Origin: an uncultured Kiloniellaceae bacterium
GTDB taxonomy: Bacteria > Pseudomonadota > Alphaproteobacteria > Kiloniellales > Kiloniellaceae
Direction of reading: 5' to 3'
Assembly: GCA_947493695.1 (NCBI GenBank)
Contig: CANLSF010000005.1
Coordinates: forward strand, 546,096 to 610,095
Length of the DNA: 64,000 bases
The translations under genes and the position numbers were made by a program. The notes beneath the pieces were generated by a model, which was not told where the DNA came from, did no database searches, and saw nothing but the letters and a program-made list of their open reading frames with translations. Positions 44,670 to 53,297 of the stretch are shown piece by piece; positions within the stretch are counted from its first letter, which is position 1, and every line of letters begins with the position of its first letter.

Positions 44670-45221
44670 TTATTCCGTCGCGGAGGGTTTGAAATCTTTG
44701 GGGAACTCGTCTGAAAGCGGCGCGCAGTTCAGCACGACCTTGGCAAGCAGGTGGGACAGGGTGCGTTCTTCCTCGCTGCTGAGACCGGTGAGCATTTCGC
44801 GTTCACGCCGCTCAAAAGCCGGCAGGGTTCGTCGGAACAGCGCCTTGCCTTCATCACTTAAAAACAAAGCCTGGCCGCGTCCATCGCCTGTGCCGCGCCG
44901 CCGGGTGATCAGTCCGGAGTCCTCGAGCTTCGCGATTGCGCGCGACAGGCTGTTTTTGGGAAAGCCGGAGGAACGGGCGATATCGCGCGCCTGCCCGCCC
45001 TCATGGAGCGCCAGTGAATAGACGACCATGTATTCGATCCGACTCAGGCCTTCGGTTTTCTGAACCCAGTCGTAGCACGCGCTGTTGTAGCGAAGGGCCA
45101 GGTAGTTCAACCGAAAGGAAAAGGGACAAGGATTACGCCAGAGCTTGGCTTCGGTCATGAGGTCCATGCCCGACACGCTTACTGGCCGTGGCGGAGAAGA
45201 GGGATCAGACTGAAATGACAT
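44670..45221 (-). CDS. MarR-family transcriptional regulator
   Basis: 183 residues from the ATG at 45221; the frame runs further upstream, but the extension covers the divergent promoter and the start of the opposite gene. Winged helix: IEYMVVYSLALHEGGQARDIA, then FPKNSLSRAIAKLEDSGLI, then RRGTGDGRGQALFLSDEGK. It lies 7 bp before the creatininase gene and is divergent from the Dpp-type transporter. Two copies of a TTCCATAT-centred palindrome in the intergenic region are its likely operators, giving it control over both directions. Confidence 0.9.
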   Translation of the reverse strand: MSFQSDPSSPPRPVSVSGMDLMTEAKLWRNPCPFSFRLNYLALRYNSACYDWVQKTEGLSRIEYMVVYSLALHEGGQARDIARSSGFPKNSLSRAIAKLEDSGLITRRRGTGDGRGQALFLSDEGKALFRRTLPAFERREREMLTGLSSEEERTLSHLLAKVVLNCAPLSDEFPKDFKPSATE

Positions 45222-45252
45222 TGTGCCCGATTTCGTTTTTAGAGTTTCATTA

Positions 45253-45266
45253 GTTCCATATAGAAC
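45253..45266. promoter_or_regulatory. Probable MarR operator, copy 1
   Basis: GTTCCATATAGAAC, an inverted repeat with a single mismatch pair, 32 bp upstream of the MarR gene start. A TTGACA hexamer begins at the next base (45267). It shares its core with copy 2, centred 54 bp away. Confidence 0.65.
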
Positions 45267-45306
45267 TTGACAGATCGAATATTCCTGAACATCGTCAGGA
45301 TTACAA

Positions 45307-45320
45307 GTTCCATATGGAAT
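45307..45320. promoter_or_regulatory. Probable MarR operator, copy 2
   Basis: GTTCCATATGGAAT contains the perfect 12-bp palindrome TTCCATATGGAA (45308-45319). It is 39 bp upstream of the binding-protein gene of the Dpp-type importer. Same core as copy 1; two sites about five helical turns apart suggest cooperative or looped repression of both divergent operons. Confidence 0.65.
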
Positions 45321-45358
45321 TAAAAATGATGTTTCCACATTCTGCAACAGGGGGAACC

Positions 45359-46960
45359 ATGAAAACAAAACAGCTTTTTGCATCCGCGGCGCTGGCTCTG
45401 GGTGTAACCATGGCAGCCGGTATTTCGGTTGCCCCGCTTCAGGCTCAAACCCTGACAATGGGCGTACGCGGTGGGCCGGAATCTCTGGATCCGCATTTCT
45501 CGGCTCTGGGTAGCCATGCCGAAGCGGCCAAGCACATATACGATACGCTCGTCTGGTCGGGCGATGATCTGCAGATCGAACCCGGTCTGGCGACATCCTG
45601 GAAGGCACTCGACGCAACGACCTGGGAGTTCAAACTCCGCGAAGGCGTCAAGTTCCATGACGGCTCGGACTTTGATGCCGAGGATGTCAAGTTCTCCATC
45701 GAACGCATCCCCGTTGTCAGCGGGCCAACCACGACGACAATCTATGTGCGCCGTGTTGCAGAGGTCGAGATTGTCGATCCCTACACGCTTCACATCAAAA
45801 CCAACGGACCTGCGGCAACCCTGCCCTACGACTTCGTGCGTCTCTTTGTCGTCAGTTCAGATGCGGCCAAGGATTACTCGACACCTGAAACGGCAGCTGA
45901 AGGTTTTAACGGTGGCCCTGCCGCAGTCGGCACAGGTCCCTACAAACTGGTCAGTTGGGAACCAAAGGGCGATCTCGTTCTCGAGCGTTTTGACGGTTAC
46001 TGGCGTGGTGAAGGCCCCTGGGCCAAGGTAATCCGCAAGGAAATGCCGAACGACAGCTCGCGTCTGGCGGCACTGAAATCCGGTCAGGTCGATGTCATCA
46101 ATTACGTCTCCTCGATCGACTATCTTGCGCTGCAAAGAGACTCCAGCGTTGAAGCGGTGATCGGTGACAGTGTCTACATCATGAACCTCCAGCTCGATCA
46201 GCGGGAAGACACACCGCTGGTTCGCGCCAAGGATGGCTCCAAGCTGGACAAGAATCCGCTTCGTGATCCGCTGGTGCGTGAGGCGATCGATCTGGCTATC
46301 GACCGTGAGTCCATGGTGGGAATCGTTCTCGAAGGTCTCGGCAAGCCCGCCAATCAGATGATGCCTCCGGGTTTCTTCGGCTCCAGTGAAGAAATTCCGG
46401 CGCGCAAACATGATTCCGCACAAGCCCGCGCTCTGCTGACCGAAGCCGGGTATCCGGATGGTTTCGAGTTCGATCTCTACTGCACATCCGACAGACTGCC
46501 GGGCGACGGCGCGATCTGTCAGGGCCTTGGCCAGATGTTCAGCCAGATCGGCATCAAAACCAATGTGAACGCAATCTCGAAAACCGTTTACTTCCCGGCG
46601 CAGTCCCGTCTGGAGTATTCAGTCTTCATGAACGGCTGGGGTACACTCACCGGTGAAGCCTCCTACACCCTGGGATCGTTGGCGCATTCCAATGACCCGG
46701 AGGTCAAGATGGGCGCCTTCAACCGCGTCGCGTACAAAAATGACGAGGTTGACCGCCTGATGCAGGAAGGCGCGACGACCCTTGATCCGGACTCTCGCCG
46801 TAAGCTCTACGAACAGGCGATGGTCGCGACCATGGCCGACCGGGTTTACATTCCGGTCGTTCAGCTTCAAACCGTCTGGGCGGCGAAGGCCAACAGCGTG
46901 ATCTTTGCACCTCGGTTCGATGAAGATACTCTGGCATTCTTTATCAAGGCCAAGAACTGA
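45359..46960 (+). CDS. Peptide/nickel-type ABC transporter substrate-binding protein (DppA/OppA family)
   Basis: 533 residues from the ATG at 45359 (GGGGGAA upstream); upstream in-frame codons to 45314 overlap the operator and are unlikely. A signal peptide of about 30 residues ends in PLQAQ. The mature protein has the SBP_bac_5 pattern: GGPESLDPHFSALGSHAEA, WEFKLREGVKFHDGSDFDAEDV, NPLRDPLVREAIDLAIDRE. It binds an oligopeptide-like or other amide compound. The creatininase-family enzyme encoded opposite suggests a cyclic amide, but this is inference. Confidence 0.93.
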   Translation: MKTKQLFASAALALGVTMAAGISVAPLQAQTLTMGVRGGPESLDPHFSALGSHAEAAKHIYDTLVWSGDDLQIEPGLATSWKALDATTWEFKLREGVKFHDGSDFDAEDVKFSIERIPVVSGPTTTTIYVRRVAEVEIVDPYTLHIKTNGPAATLPYDFVRLFVVSSDAAKDYSTPETAAEGFNGGPAAVGTGPYKLVSWEPKGDLVLERFDGYWRGEGPWAKVIRKEMPNDSSRLAALKSGQVDVINYVSSIDYLALQRDSSVEAVIGDSVYIMNLQLDQREDTPLVRAKDGSKLDKNPLRDPLVREAIDLAIDRESMVGIVLEGLGKPANQMMPPGFFGSSEEIPARKHDSAQARALLTEAGYPDGFEFDLYCTSDRLPGDGAICQGLGQMFSQIGIKTNVNAISKTVYFPAQSRLEYSVFMNGWGTLTGEASYTLGSLAHSNDPEVKMGAFNRVAYKNDEVDRLMQEGATTLDPDSRRKLYEQAMVATMADRVYIPVVQLQTVWAAKANSVIFAPRFDEDTLAFFIKAKN

Positions 46961-46967
46961 GTCGGTC

Positions 46968-46992
46968 GAGCCGGAGATTTCGTCTCCGGCTC
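46968..46992 (+). terminator. Hairpin attenuator after the binding-protein gene
   Basis: Perfect 10-bp stem GAGCCGGAGA / TCTCCGGCTC with a TTTCG loop, followed by TTCCTTCTCT. As with the TRAP locus, it sits between the binding-protein and permease genes and likely lowers permease expression relative to the binding protein. Confidence 0.75.
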
Positions 46993-47022
46993 TTCCTTCT
47001 CTCCATGTAGGTAGCGGATTGA

Positions 47023-47994
47023 ATGCTGGGTTTTGTGATTCAACGCCTTCTTCAGGCGGCTGTTGTCATGGCGGTCATGTCGGCGGTCGTCTTCGTCGGC
47101 GTTTATGCCATCGGCAATCCGATCGAAATCATCATTCCCCCTGAGGCTACGCAGGAAATTCGCGAGGCGACCATAAAACGCTTCGGTCTCGACCTGCCAC
47201 TCTGGGAACAGTACTTCATCTTCGTCACCAACCTTCTGCAGGGCGACTTCGGGCGCTCCTTTATCTACAACGTCCCCGTGCTGGAACTGATTGCAGGACG
47301 CCTCCCGGCAACACTGGAACTGGTGCTGATTTCCGTGGTCACAGCCACGCTGCTGGGGGTTGGTCTCGGCGTCTATGCAGGATACCGGCCGGATAGCTGG
47401 ATCGCCCGCGGCATCATGGCGATATCCGTGCTCGGGTTTTCAGTTCCCAGTTTCTGGGTCGGCCTGATTCTCATTTTGATTTTTGCCGTTAATCTTGGAT
47501 GGTTGCCCGCCGGCGGCCGGGGCGAAGTTGTGAGCATCCTGGGTGTGAACTGGAGTTTCCTGACACCTGACGGTCTCTCTCACATCTTCCTGCCGGCCCT
47601 CAATTTGGCCTTTTTCAAGCTGGCGATGATGATCCGCCTTGCCCGGGCGGGAACGAGGGAGATCATGCTCACCGATACGATCAAATTCGCACGCGCCGCA
47701 GGTATTCCGGAACGTCAAATCCTCCTGCAGCATCTGCTCAAACTGATCTCGATTCCCATCATTACGGTCTTTGGCCTGGAACTGGGCTCGACCCTGGCCT
47801 TTGCGGTCGTGACCGAAACGATCTTCTCCTGGCCGGGTGTGGGTAAACTGATCATCGACAGCATTACCGTGCTGGATCGGCCTGTTATGGTGGCCTATCT
47901 GATTTTGACGGCGCTGCTCTTTGTCCTGATCAATCTAACAGTGGACCTGGTCTTTGCTGTGATCGACCCGCGCATCCGTGCGAGGGGCGCATAA
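47023..47994 (+). CDS. ABC transporter permease, DppB type
   Basis: 323 residues with six predicted membrane spans and the conserved cytoplasmic coupling loop (FARAAGIPERQILLQHLLK). It is the first of two permease subunits of the peptide-type importer. Its stop shares a base with the next start (TAATG). Confidence 0.93.
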   Translation: MLGFVIQRLLQAAVVMAVMSAVVFVGVYAIGNPIEIIIPPEATQEIREATIKRFGLDLPLWEQYFIFVTNLLQGDFGRSFIYNVPVLELIAGRLPATLELVLISVVTATLLGVGLGVYAGYRPDSWIARGIMAISVLGFSVPSFWVGLILILIFAVNLGWLPAGGRGEVVSILGVNWSFLTPDGLSHIFLPALNLAFFKLAMMIRLARAGTREIMLTDTIKFARAAGIPERQILLQHLLKLISIPIITVFGLELGSTLAFAVVTETIFSWPGVGKLIIDSITVLDRPVMVAYLILTALLFVLINLTVDLVFAVIDPRIRARGA

Positions 47995-48875
47995 TGATCG
48001 AACAGCAGTCACCTCTCCGCCAGTTCTGGTCCGAGTTTCAGGAAAACCGTCTCGCGGTGCTGGCGCTTTTCGTCGTTATTGTTCTGGCCCTTCTGGCGTT
48101 CTTTGCACCATACGTCGTGCCACAAAATCCTTACGACCTGGAAAACCTGTCACTGCTTGATGCCCGCCGTCCTCCCGGGTTTGTCGGCTCCGGCGGTTAC
48201 AGTCACCTTCTGGGCACCGACCCGCAGGGACGCGACCTGCTCTCGGCCATTCTTTACGGCCTGCGCATTTCCATCCTGATCGGTCTGGCGGCCGGTGTTG
48301 TCGCCCTGGCGCTCGGCACGAGCGTGGGTATTGCCGCAGCCTATGTCGGCGGACGCGTTGAAACCGTCCTGATGCGGATCATCGATCTTCAGCTTTCATT
48401 CCCCGCCATCCTGCTGGCGCTGGTTCTGGTCGCTCTTCTGGGGCAGGGAAAAGGACAGCTGATCACCGCGCTTGTGGCGGCGCAGTACGCCTATTTCGCC
48501 CGGACGGCCTATGGCGCTGCCAAAGGTGAAAGACGCAAGGACTACATAGAGGCGGCGCTGGCCACTCCCCTCTCGGGCAGGCAAGTCGCCTTTCGCCATA
48601 TCTTGCCGAACTGCCTGCCGCCCCTGATCGTGGTCGCGACAGTCCAGATTGCCAACGCTATTTCTCTGGAGGCCACCTTAAGCTTTCTCGGTCTGGGTCT
48701 GCCGGTCACCGAGCCAAGCCTCGGAATGCTGATCTCCAACGGCTTCCCCTATATGATGAGCGGCCGCTACTGGATTTCAGTTTATCCCGGCATTGCCCTG
48801 ATTATTCTGATCGTGGCCATCAATATGGTCGGCGATCAGATACGCGATCAGTTCAATCCGAGGCTTCGCAAATGA
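47994..48875 (+). CDS. ABC transporter permease, DppC type
   Basis: 293 residues, an N-terminal membrane span followed by five more, with the DppC-type segments HLLGTDPQGRDLLSAILYG and EAALATPLSGRQVAFRHILP. It partners the DppB-type subunit. The end overlaps the first ATPase gene by 4 bp (ATGA). Confidence 0.93.
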   Translation: MIEQQSPLRQFWSEFQENRLAVLALFVVIVLALLAFFAPYVVPQNPYDLENLSLLDARRPPGFVGSGGYSHLLGTDPQGRDLLSAILYGLRISILIGLAAGVVALALGTSVGIAAAYVGGRVETVLMRIIDLQLSFPAILLALVLVALLGQGKGQLITALVAAQYAYFARTAYGAAKGERRKDYIEAALATPLSGRQVAFRHILPNCLPPLIVVATVQIANAISLEATLSFLGLGLPVTEPSLGMLISNGFPYMMSGRYWISVYPGIALIILIVAINMVGDQIRDQFNPRLRK

Positions 48876-49849
48876 CCGCGGTGCTGGAGGTGCGGGACCT
48901 GCGCACGGAGTTCAACACCCGCGCAGGCGTGATCCGCGCCGTCGATGGCGTCAGCTTTACCTTGAATCGGGGCGAGATTCTTGGACTGGTCGGTGAGTCT
49001 GGTTCGGGTAAGAGCGTGACCGGTTTTTCCTTGCTTGGTCTGGTCGATCAGCCGGGACGCATCTCAGGAGGAAGCATCCGGCTGAACGGCACCGAGCTGG
49101 TGGGCCTGCCGGAGAGCGAACTGCGCGACCGTCGGGGCAGAGAGATTGCGATGATTTTCCAGGATCCGATCGCAACCCTGAACCCACTGCTGACCATCCG
49201 CAAGCAGATGATGATGGCTGTCGCTGCGCACAGCCGCATGACCGCAAAGGCCGCGGAGGCAAGATGCATTGAAGTGCTGCAGCGCGTTGGCATTCCCGAT
49301 CCTGTGGCGCGGATCAAGGGCTATCCGCATGAGTTCTCGGGCGGCATGCGCCAGCGGGTCGCCATCGCCATCGCCTTGTTGCACGACCCGGCGGTGATCG
49401 TCGCCGACGAACCCACCACGGCACTGGACGTTTCGATCCAGGCACAGATCCTTCATGAGATGCGCAGCCTTGCTGCTGAGACCGGTACGGCGATGATCTG
49501 GATCAGCCACGATCTGGCCACGGTCTCCAGTCTGGCGAAGCGCTTGCTGGTCATGTACGCGGGCAAGGTCGTGGAAGAAGGTGCCACCGCCACAGTCCTG
49601 CGCGATCCGCGGCATCCTTACACCCGCGGCCTGATCACCTCCCTGCCGGCAATTGCGAGCCCGGGCGAAGACCTGCTGCAGATACCCGGCACAACACCGT
49701 CTTTCCTGTCATTGCCGCCGGGCTGCCCCTTTGCGCCGCGGTGCGATTTTGTCGAGTCGAGCTGCGAGAAGATGCCGGAGATCACGCTGGAGAATGAGCG
49801 CATGTGGCGTTGTCATCACCCTCTCGGCCTGAGCGGAGCGGAACGATGA
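48872..49849 (+). CDS. ABC transporter ATPase, DppD type
   Basis: 325 residues: Walker A GESGSGKS, signature FSGGMRQR, Walker [14 protein letters not shown]. The C-terminal oligopeptide-transporter domain has cysteines ([18 protein letters not shown]) typical of a [4Fe-4S]-like or structural Cys site in DppD. It energises import with the DppF-type partner; the stop overlaps that gene's start as ATGA. Confidence 0.93.
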   Translation: MTAVLEVRDLRTEFNTRAGVIRAVDGVSFTLNRGEILGLVGESGSGKSVTGFSLLGLVDQPGRISGGSIRLNGTELVGLPESELRDRRGREIAMIFQDPIATLNPLLTIRKQMMMAVAAHSRMTAKAAEARCIEVLQRVGIPDPVARIKGYPHEFSGGMRQRVAIAIALLHDPAVIVADEPTTALDVSIQAQILHEMRSLAAETGTAMIWISHDLATVSSLAKRLLVMYAGKVVEEGATATVLRDPRHPYTRGLITSLPAIASPGEDLLQIPGTTPSFLSLPPGCPFAPRCDFVESSCEKMPEITLENERMWRCHHPLGLSGAER

Positions 49850-50844
49850 CCGCATTCTTTCGGATAGATCAGGTCTCGCGCGCTTTCGCACCTGAGATCA
49901 CGCTGGGAGACCGGATAGCCGCGAAGCTGGGCGCCCAGGTGGAGACCCGCTCGCTTCAGGCGGTCAATGCGGTGACGCTGGAACTGGCCAAGGGTGAAAC
50001 GCTGGGTCTGGTTGGGGAATCCGGCTGCGGTAAATCCACACTGGGACGGGTCGCTGCCGGTATTCTGCCTCCCAGTTCCGGTACGGTTGCGCTGGAAGGT
50101 AAGCCGGTCCTTATCAACGGCCACAAAGCAACCACACGTATCCAGACGGTTTTCCAGGACCCCTTTGCCTCGCTCGATCCACGGATGAAGGTTGGCGAGA
50201 CCGTCGCCGAAGGGCCGATTGCCCATAATCTGGTTTCACGCACGAAGTCCGGAGGTTACGTGGCAGAGTGGTTCTCCCGTGTCGGCCTGGACCCATCGTT
50301 CGCGGGCCGCTATCCCCATCAGTTCTCCGGTGGCCAGCGTCAGCGCATCGCCATTGCCCGCGCCCTGGCGATGAAGCCCGATCTACTGATCTGTGATGAG
50401 CCGGTCGCCTCCCTCGACGTTTCGATCCAGGCTCAGATCCTCAATCTCTTTTTACAGTTGCGCCGCGAACTGAACCTGACCTGCCTTTTCATCAGCCATG
50501 ACCTTTCTGTCGTGCGTCATGTCAGCGATCGCATGGCAGTGATGTATCTCGGACGCGTCGTTGAGGAAGGAGGGGCCGATCAGGTTTTCGACAGACCTGC
50601 TCACCCCTACACCAAGGCGCTGCTCGCCTCCGTCCCCAAGTTGACGCTGGACGATGAAGCACTTGTCCATTTCGAGCCGATTGAAGGTGAAATCCCTTCG
50701 CCCCTGTCACCGCCTTCTGGCTGCCACTTCTCTCCGCGCTGTGCTTTCGCTGAAGAGCGTTGTCGCAAGGATTTACCGGAACTGCGCGAAGTTGAGGACC
50801 GGCGCTTCTCAGCCTGTCACTTCGCTGAAGTGCTGGTCGGCTAA
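49846..50844 (+). CDS. ABC transporter ATPase, DppF type
   Basis: 332 residues from the ATG at 49846, which overlaps the upstream stop as ATGA; an in-frame ATG at 49804 lies inside the previous gene. Walker A GESGCGKST, signature FSGGQRQR, Walker B LLICDEPVASLDV, and C-terminal Cys segment (PPSGCHFSPRCAFAEERC). Last gene of the importer operon. Confidence 0.93.
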   Translation: MTAFFRIDQVSRAFAPEITLGDRIAAKLGAQVETRSLQAVNAVTLELAKGETLGLVGESGCGKSTLGRVAAGILPPSSGTVALEGKPVLINGHKATTRIQTVFQDPFASLDPRMKVGETVAEGPIAHNLVSRTKSGGYVAEWFSRVGLDPSFAGRYPHQFSGGQRQRIAIARALAMKPDLLICDEPVASLDVSIQAQILNLFLQLRRELNLTCLFISHDLSVVRHVSDRMAVMYLGRVVEEGGADQVFDRPAHPYTKALLASVPKLTLDDEALVHFEPIEGEIPSPLSPPSGCHFSPRCAFAEERCRKDLPELREVEDRRFSACHFAEVLVG

Positions 50845-51316
50845 AAATTGAGTAATTTCAGCAGGCGTTGAAAAATTGACCTTCCGGCTCCTTCGACGTC
50901 GAAGCAATAGGTTCTGTCTCAAGGAGATGGCGAAGATACAGATGCAGCTTTAACTGTGCATACTTGTTCTGCAAAACAAACGAACAATAGAAAGTCTATA
51001 TCGCAGGCTCCTAAGCAGCACGATAGCTAGCGGTACTTGACCTAACTGAACCTTATCTATGCCGGACACTTCACGCCCTTCATCGAGAGCTTTCTTGGCG
51101 TCTTAGTTCTCAGATTCCCTGCGGACAGACCAATGGCGATAGCGCGCTCACGCTGCTCTAACTCTGGACACCAATTGGCAGCCCGCGATCTTGTTCCGAT
51201 GGTAAGCTGCTTAGCAAATTAGGAACACTGCCGGTTTTCCTCGATAAGGCTCCAGAGTTTCTACCCAGCAATCGAACTCGCAGCGGTACTCGCCACGCTG
51301 TAGTCCGGAGCGCAGT
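50845..51316. other. Intergenic region between Dpp operon and apbE
   Basis: About 470 bp between convergent genes. A perfect 14-bp palindrome, CTTCGACGTCGAAG, lies at 50891-50904 but has no loop or T-run, so it is not an evident terminator. Reading frames here lack recognisable motifs. Scattered stops suggest either true non-coding DNA or an old gene remnant. Confidence 0.4.
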
Positions 51317-52366
51317 CTACGTCTCGAAGCGTCGAACGAATGCAGGCGAAGCCATCTCTGAAAAGGCCTCGTCGTTGCCGGTAACGAAGAAGGCCGCGAT
51401 GTCGTGCTCGACCGCGAGTTCCATTCCCGCATCGGGTCCGAGCACCAACAGCGAGGTCGAGAGTGCGTCGGCTTCCATGGTCGTTGGCGCAACCACCGTC
51501 GCCGAGGCAAGGTCGTGGTTCACCGGACGACCGGTTTGCGGATTGATTATGTGCGAATAGCGATGGCCATCCTGTTCGAAGAAAATGCGATAGTTGCCGG
51601 AAGTCGCAAGCGCTTCGCCCTTGAGATCAACGACCTGCTGTAGATCGCCTGGGACCCCGCTTGGCCGTTCTATTCCGACACGCCAGGCCTGCCCTGCCGG
51701 GCCATGACCTCTGCTCCGCAGTTCGCCACCGACCTCGACGAGATAATTCTCGACGCCTTGCCGCTCAAGATATTCCGCCACCATGTCAACGCCAAAGCCC
51801 TTGGCAATGCCCGACAGGTCCAGATGTACCACCGGTGTCTGCTTAAGGACCGCAGACTCGCTCGCGCGCGTCTCTATCTTTGAGAAGCCAACCATCTCCT
51901 GCACAGCCGCAACGTCTTCCGAAGGCGGCAGCTGCGGTTCATCACCGCCTGAGCCAAAACCCCATAGATCGACAATCGGACCAACGGTGGGGTCGAACGC
52001 GCCCTTAGTCATTCGGCTGATCCGCAGGGCTTCGTCGATGACAGAGCGCGTGTCATCCGAGGTCGGCACCCAAACGCCCGCGTCGGCAGCATTGAAACGA
52101 GAAAGCTCGGATTCGGGCCGATATGTGGACATCCGCCGATTGACGGTTTCCAAAGTCTCCCCGACGCCCTGCGCAATTGCGTCGCTGTCGAGATCCCGAG
52201 GGGTATCCACAAGCTTCACGCTATAGGTGGTTCCCATCGTCTTGCCATTCAGCGTGACCAGGTCCTGAGACGCCTCACTGCAGCCATAGAGGCTTAGAAA
52301 CGGCGTCGCAAGCACCACGCCTTGCGCTTGGCCGATAAATTTTCGTCTGGAAAGACTATGAGCCAT
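51317..52366 (-). CDS. apbE: FAD:protein FMN transferase (ApbE)
   Basis: 349 residues. The N-terminus has a Tat-type SRRKF motif (6-10), a hydrophobic stretch and a lipobox-like cysteine at 29 (SLYGC), so it is exported and probably lipid-anchored. ApbE signatures include MGTTYSVKL, TKGAFDPTVGPIVDLWGFG, LDLSGIAKGFGVD, YLVEVGGELRSRG, HIINPQTGRPV and a late segment with EADALSTSLLVLG. The enzyme attaches FMN to threonines of target proteins; NqrB and NqrC, encoded nearby on the opposite strand, carry matching SGAT/AGAT motifs. Confidence 0.95.
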   Translation of the reverse strand: MAHSLSRRKFIGQAQGVVLATPFLSLYGCSEASQDLVTLNGKTMGTTYSVKLVDTPRDLDSDAIAQGVGETLETVNRRMSTYRPESELSRFNAADAGVWVPTSDDTRSVIDEALRISRMTKGAFDPTVGPIVDLWGFGSGGDEPQLPPSEDVAAVQEMVGFSKIETRASESAVLKQTPVVHLDLSGIAKGFGVDMVAEYLERQGVENYLVEVGGELRSRGHGPAGQAWRVGIERPSGVPGDLQQVVDLKGEALATSGNYRIFFEQDGHRYSHIINPQTGRPVNHDLASATVVAPTTMEADALSTSLLVLGPDAGMELAVEHDIAAFFVTGNDEAFSEMASPAFVRRFET

Positions 52367-52659
52367 CGTCTCGAATCCTCAATCGATCAGTCACGGTTGT
52401 TTATCTCAATCCGTCCCGGTCTTGTCTAGTTTGTCGTAGCCTTACTTTTGATGGTTTTTCACGAATTGGCCCGGCAGTCGGCAAACGCCCGGGCATCTCG
52501 AGTGAGCGCAAGGCTTTGTAAAAATTGCTGTGGGAGCCTTAATGGGTCTACCCATTTCATGGCATTAGGTTGTATTCTAGCTGTAAGTGTCCCGGCCAGC
52601 CGGAAGATCGACGACTGGTCCAACAAGCAGCCGCGAGTTGCCGGAGGAGGATAAGATCA

Positions 52660-53190
52660 ATGGCGCCAATTTCCTATAAAAGCCCGATGGCAGAAGACGA
52701 AAAGCACCAGAGAACCCATTCCCAGACCGCTGCAGCGAGCGTGGGCGCCGGGCTGCCCAGCCTGACCGTTGCCGCGATTCTCGCCGACAAGGGTGGTGAG
52801 ACATTCACAGTGCCGCCGCAAATGACCGTGAAAGAAGTGGTGGCCGAGCTGAATCGCAGGCGGGTCGGCGCACTCGTAGTCGTAGACGGCGGCGATAAGC
52901 CCATCGGGATCATTTCCGAGCGCGACGTTGTCCGCTACCTCGATACAAAAGGCCTGGAAGTCTTTGAGAGTCAGGTTCAGGAGATCATGACGGCCGATCC
53001 CAAAACCTGCACACCTAAAGACAATCTGGAAGATGTCATGAAGCGCATGACCGACGGTCGTTTCCGGCACCTGCCCGTGGTCGATGCAGGCAAGTTGTGC
53101 GGACTGGTCTCTATCGGCGACGCGGTGCGGCATCGTATGCTGGAGATTGAGTACGAGAACCTCAAAATGAAGCAGGCCATCGTCGGATGA
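52660..53190 (+). CDS. CBS-domain pair protein
   Basis: 176 residues from the ATG at 52660, preceded by GGAGGAGG. After a ~35-residue polar N-terminus there are two CBS motifs: about 40-105 (ETFTVPPQMTVKEVVAELN, PIGIISERDVVRYL) and about 108-165 (MTADPKTCTPKDNLEDVM, GLVSIGDAV). CBS pairs bind adenine nucleotides and act as energy sensors. Its position 107 bp upstream of nqrA, same strand, suggests a link to respiration, though no direct contact is known. Stand-alone CBS proteins of this size are common in alphaproteobacteria. Confidence 0.88.
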   Translation: MAPISYKSPMAEDEKHQRTHSQTAAASVGAGLPSLTVAAILADKGGETFTVPPQMTVKEVVAELNRRRVGALVVVDGGDKPIGIISERDVVRYLDTKGLEVFESQVQEIMTADPKTCTPKDNLEDVMKRMTDGRFRHLPVVDAGKLCGLVSIGDAVRHRMLEIEYENLKMKQAIVG

Positions 53191-53297
53191 CTGCAGGGGT
53201 GCGGAACGGCTTTGCGCCTCTTCGCTGTGCGTATTATAAGAACGGAATGTTGCCGCACCTGGTGTGGCTGAGAAGCGAGTGAGAGTGACGAGGCCAA

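Noticed and set aside
44670..45617. Longer reading of the MarR gene back to 45617
   Set aside because: It would cover both operators and the start of the divergent binding-protein gene; the ATG at 45221 gives a normal MarR length.
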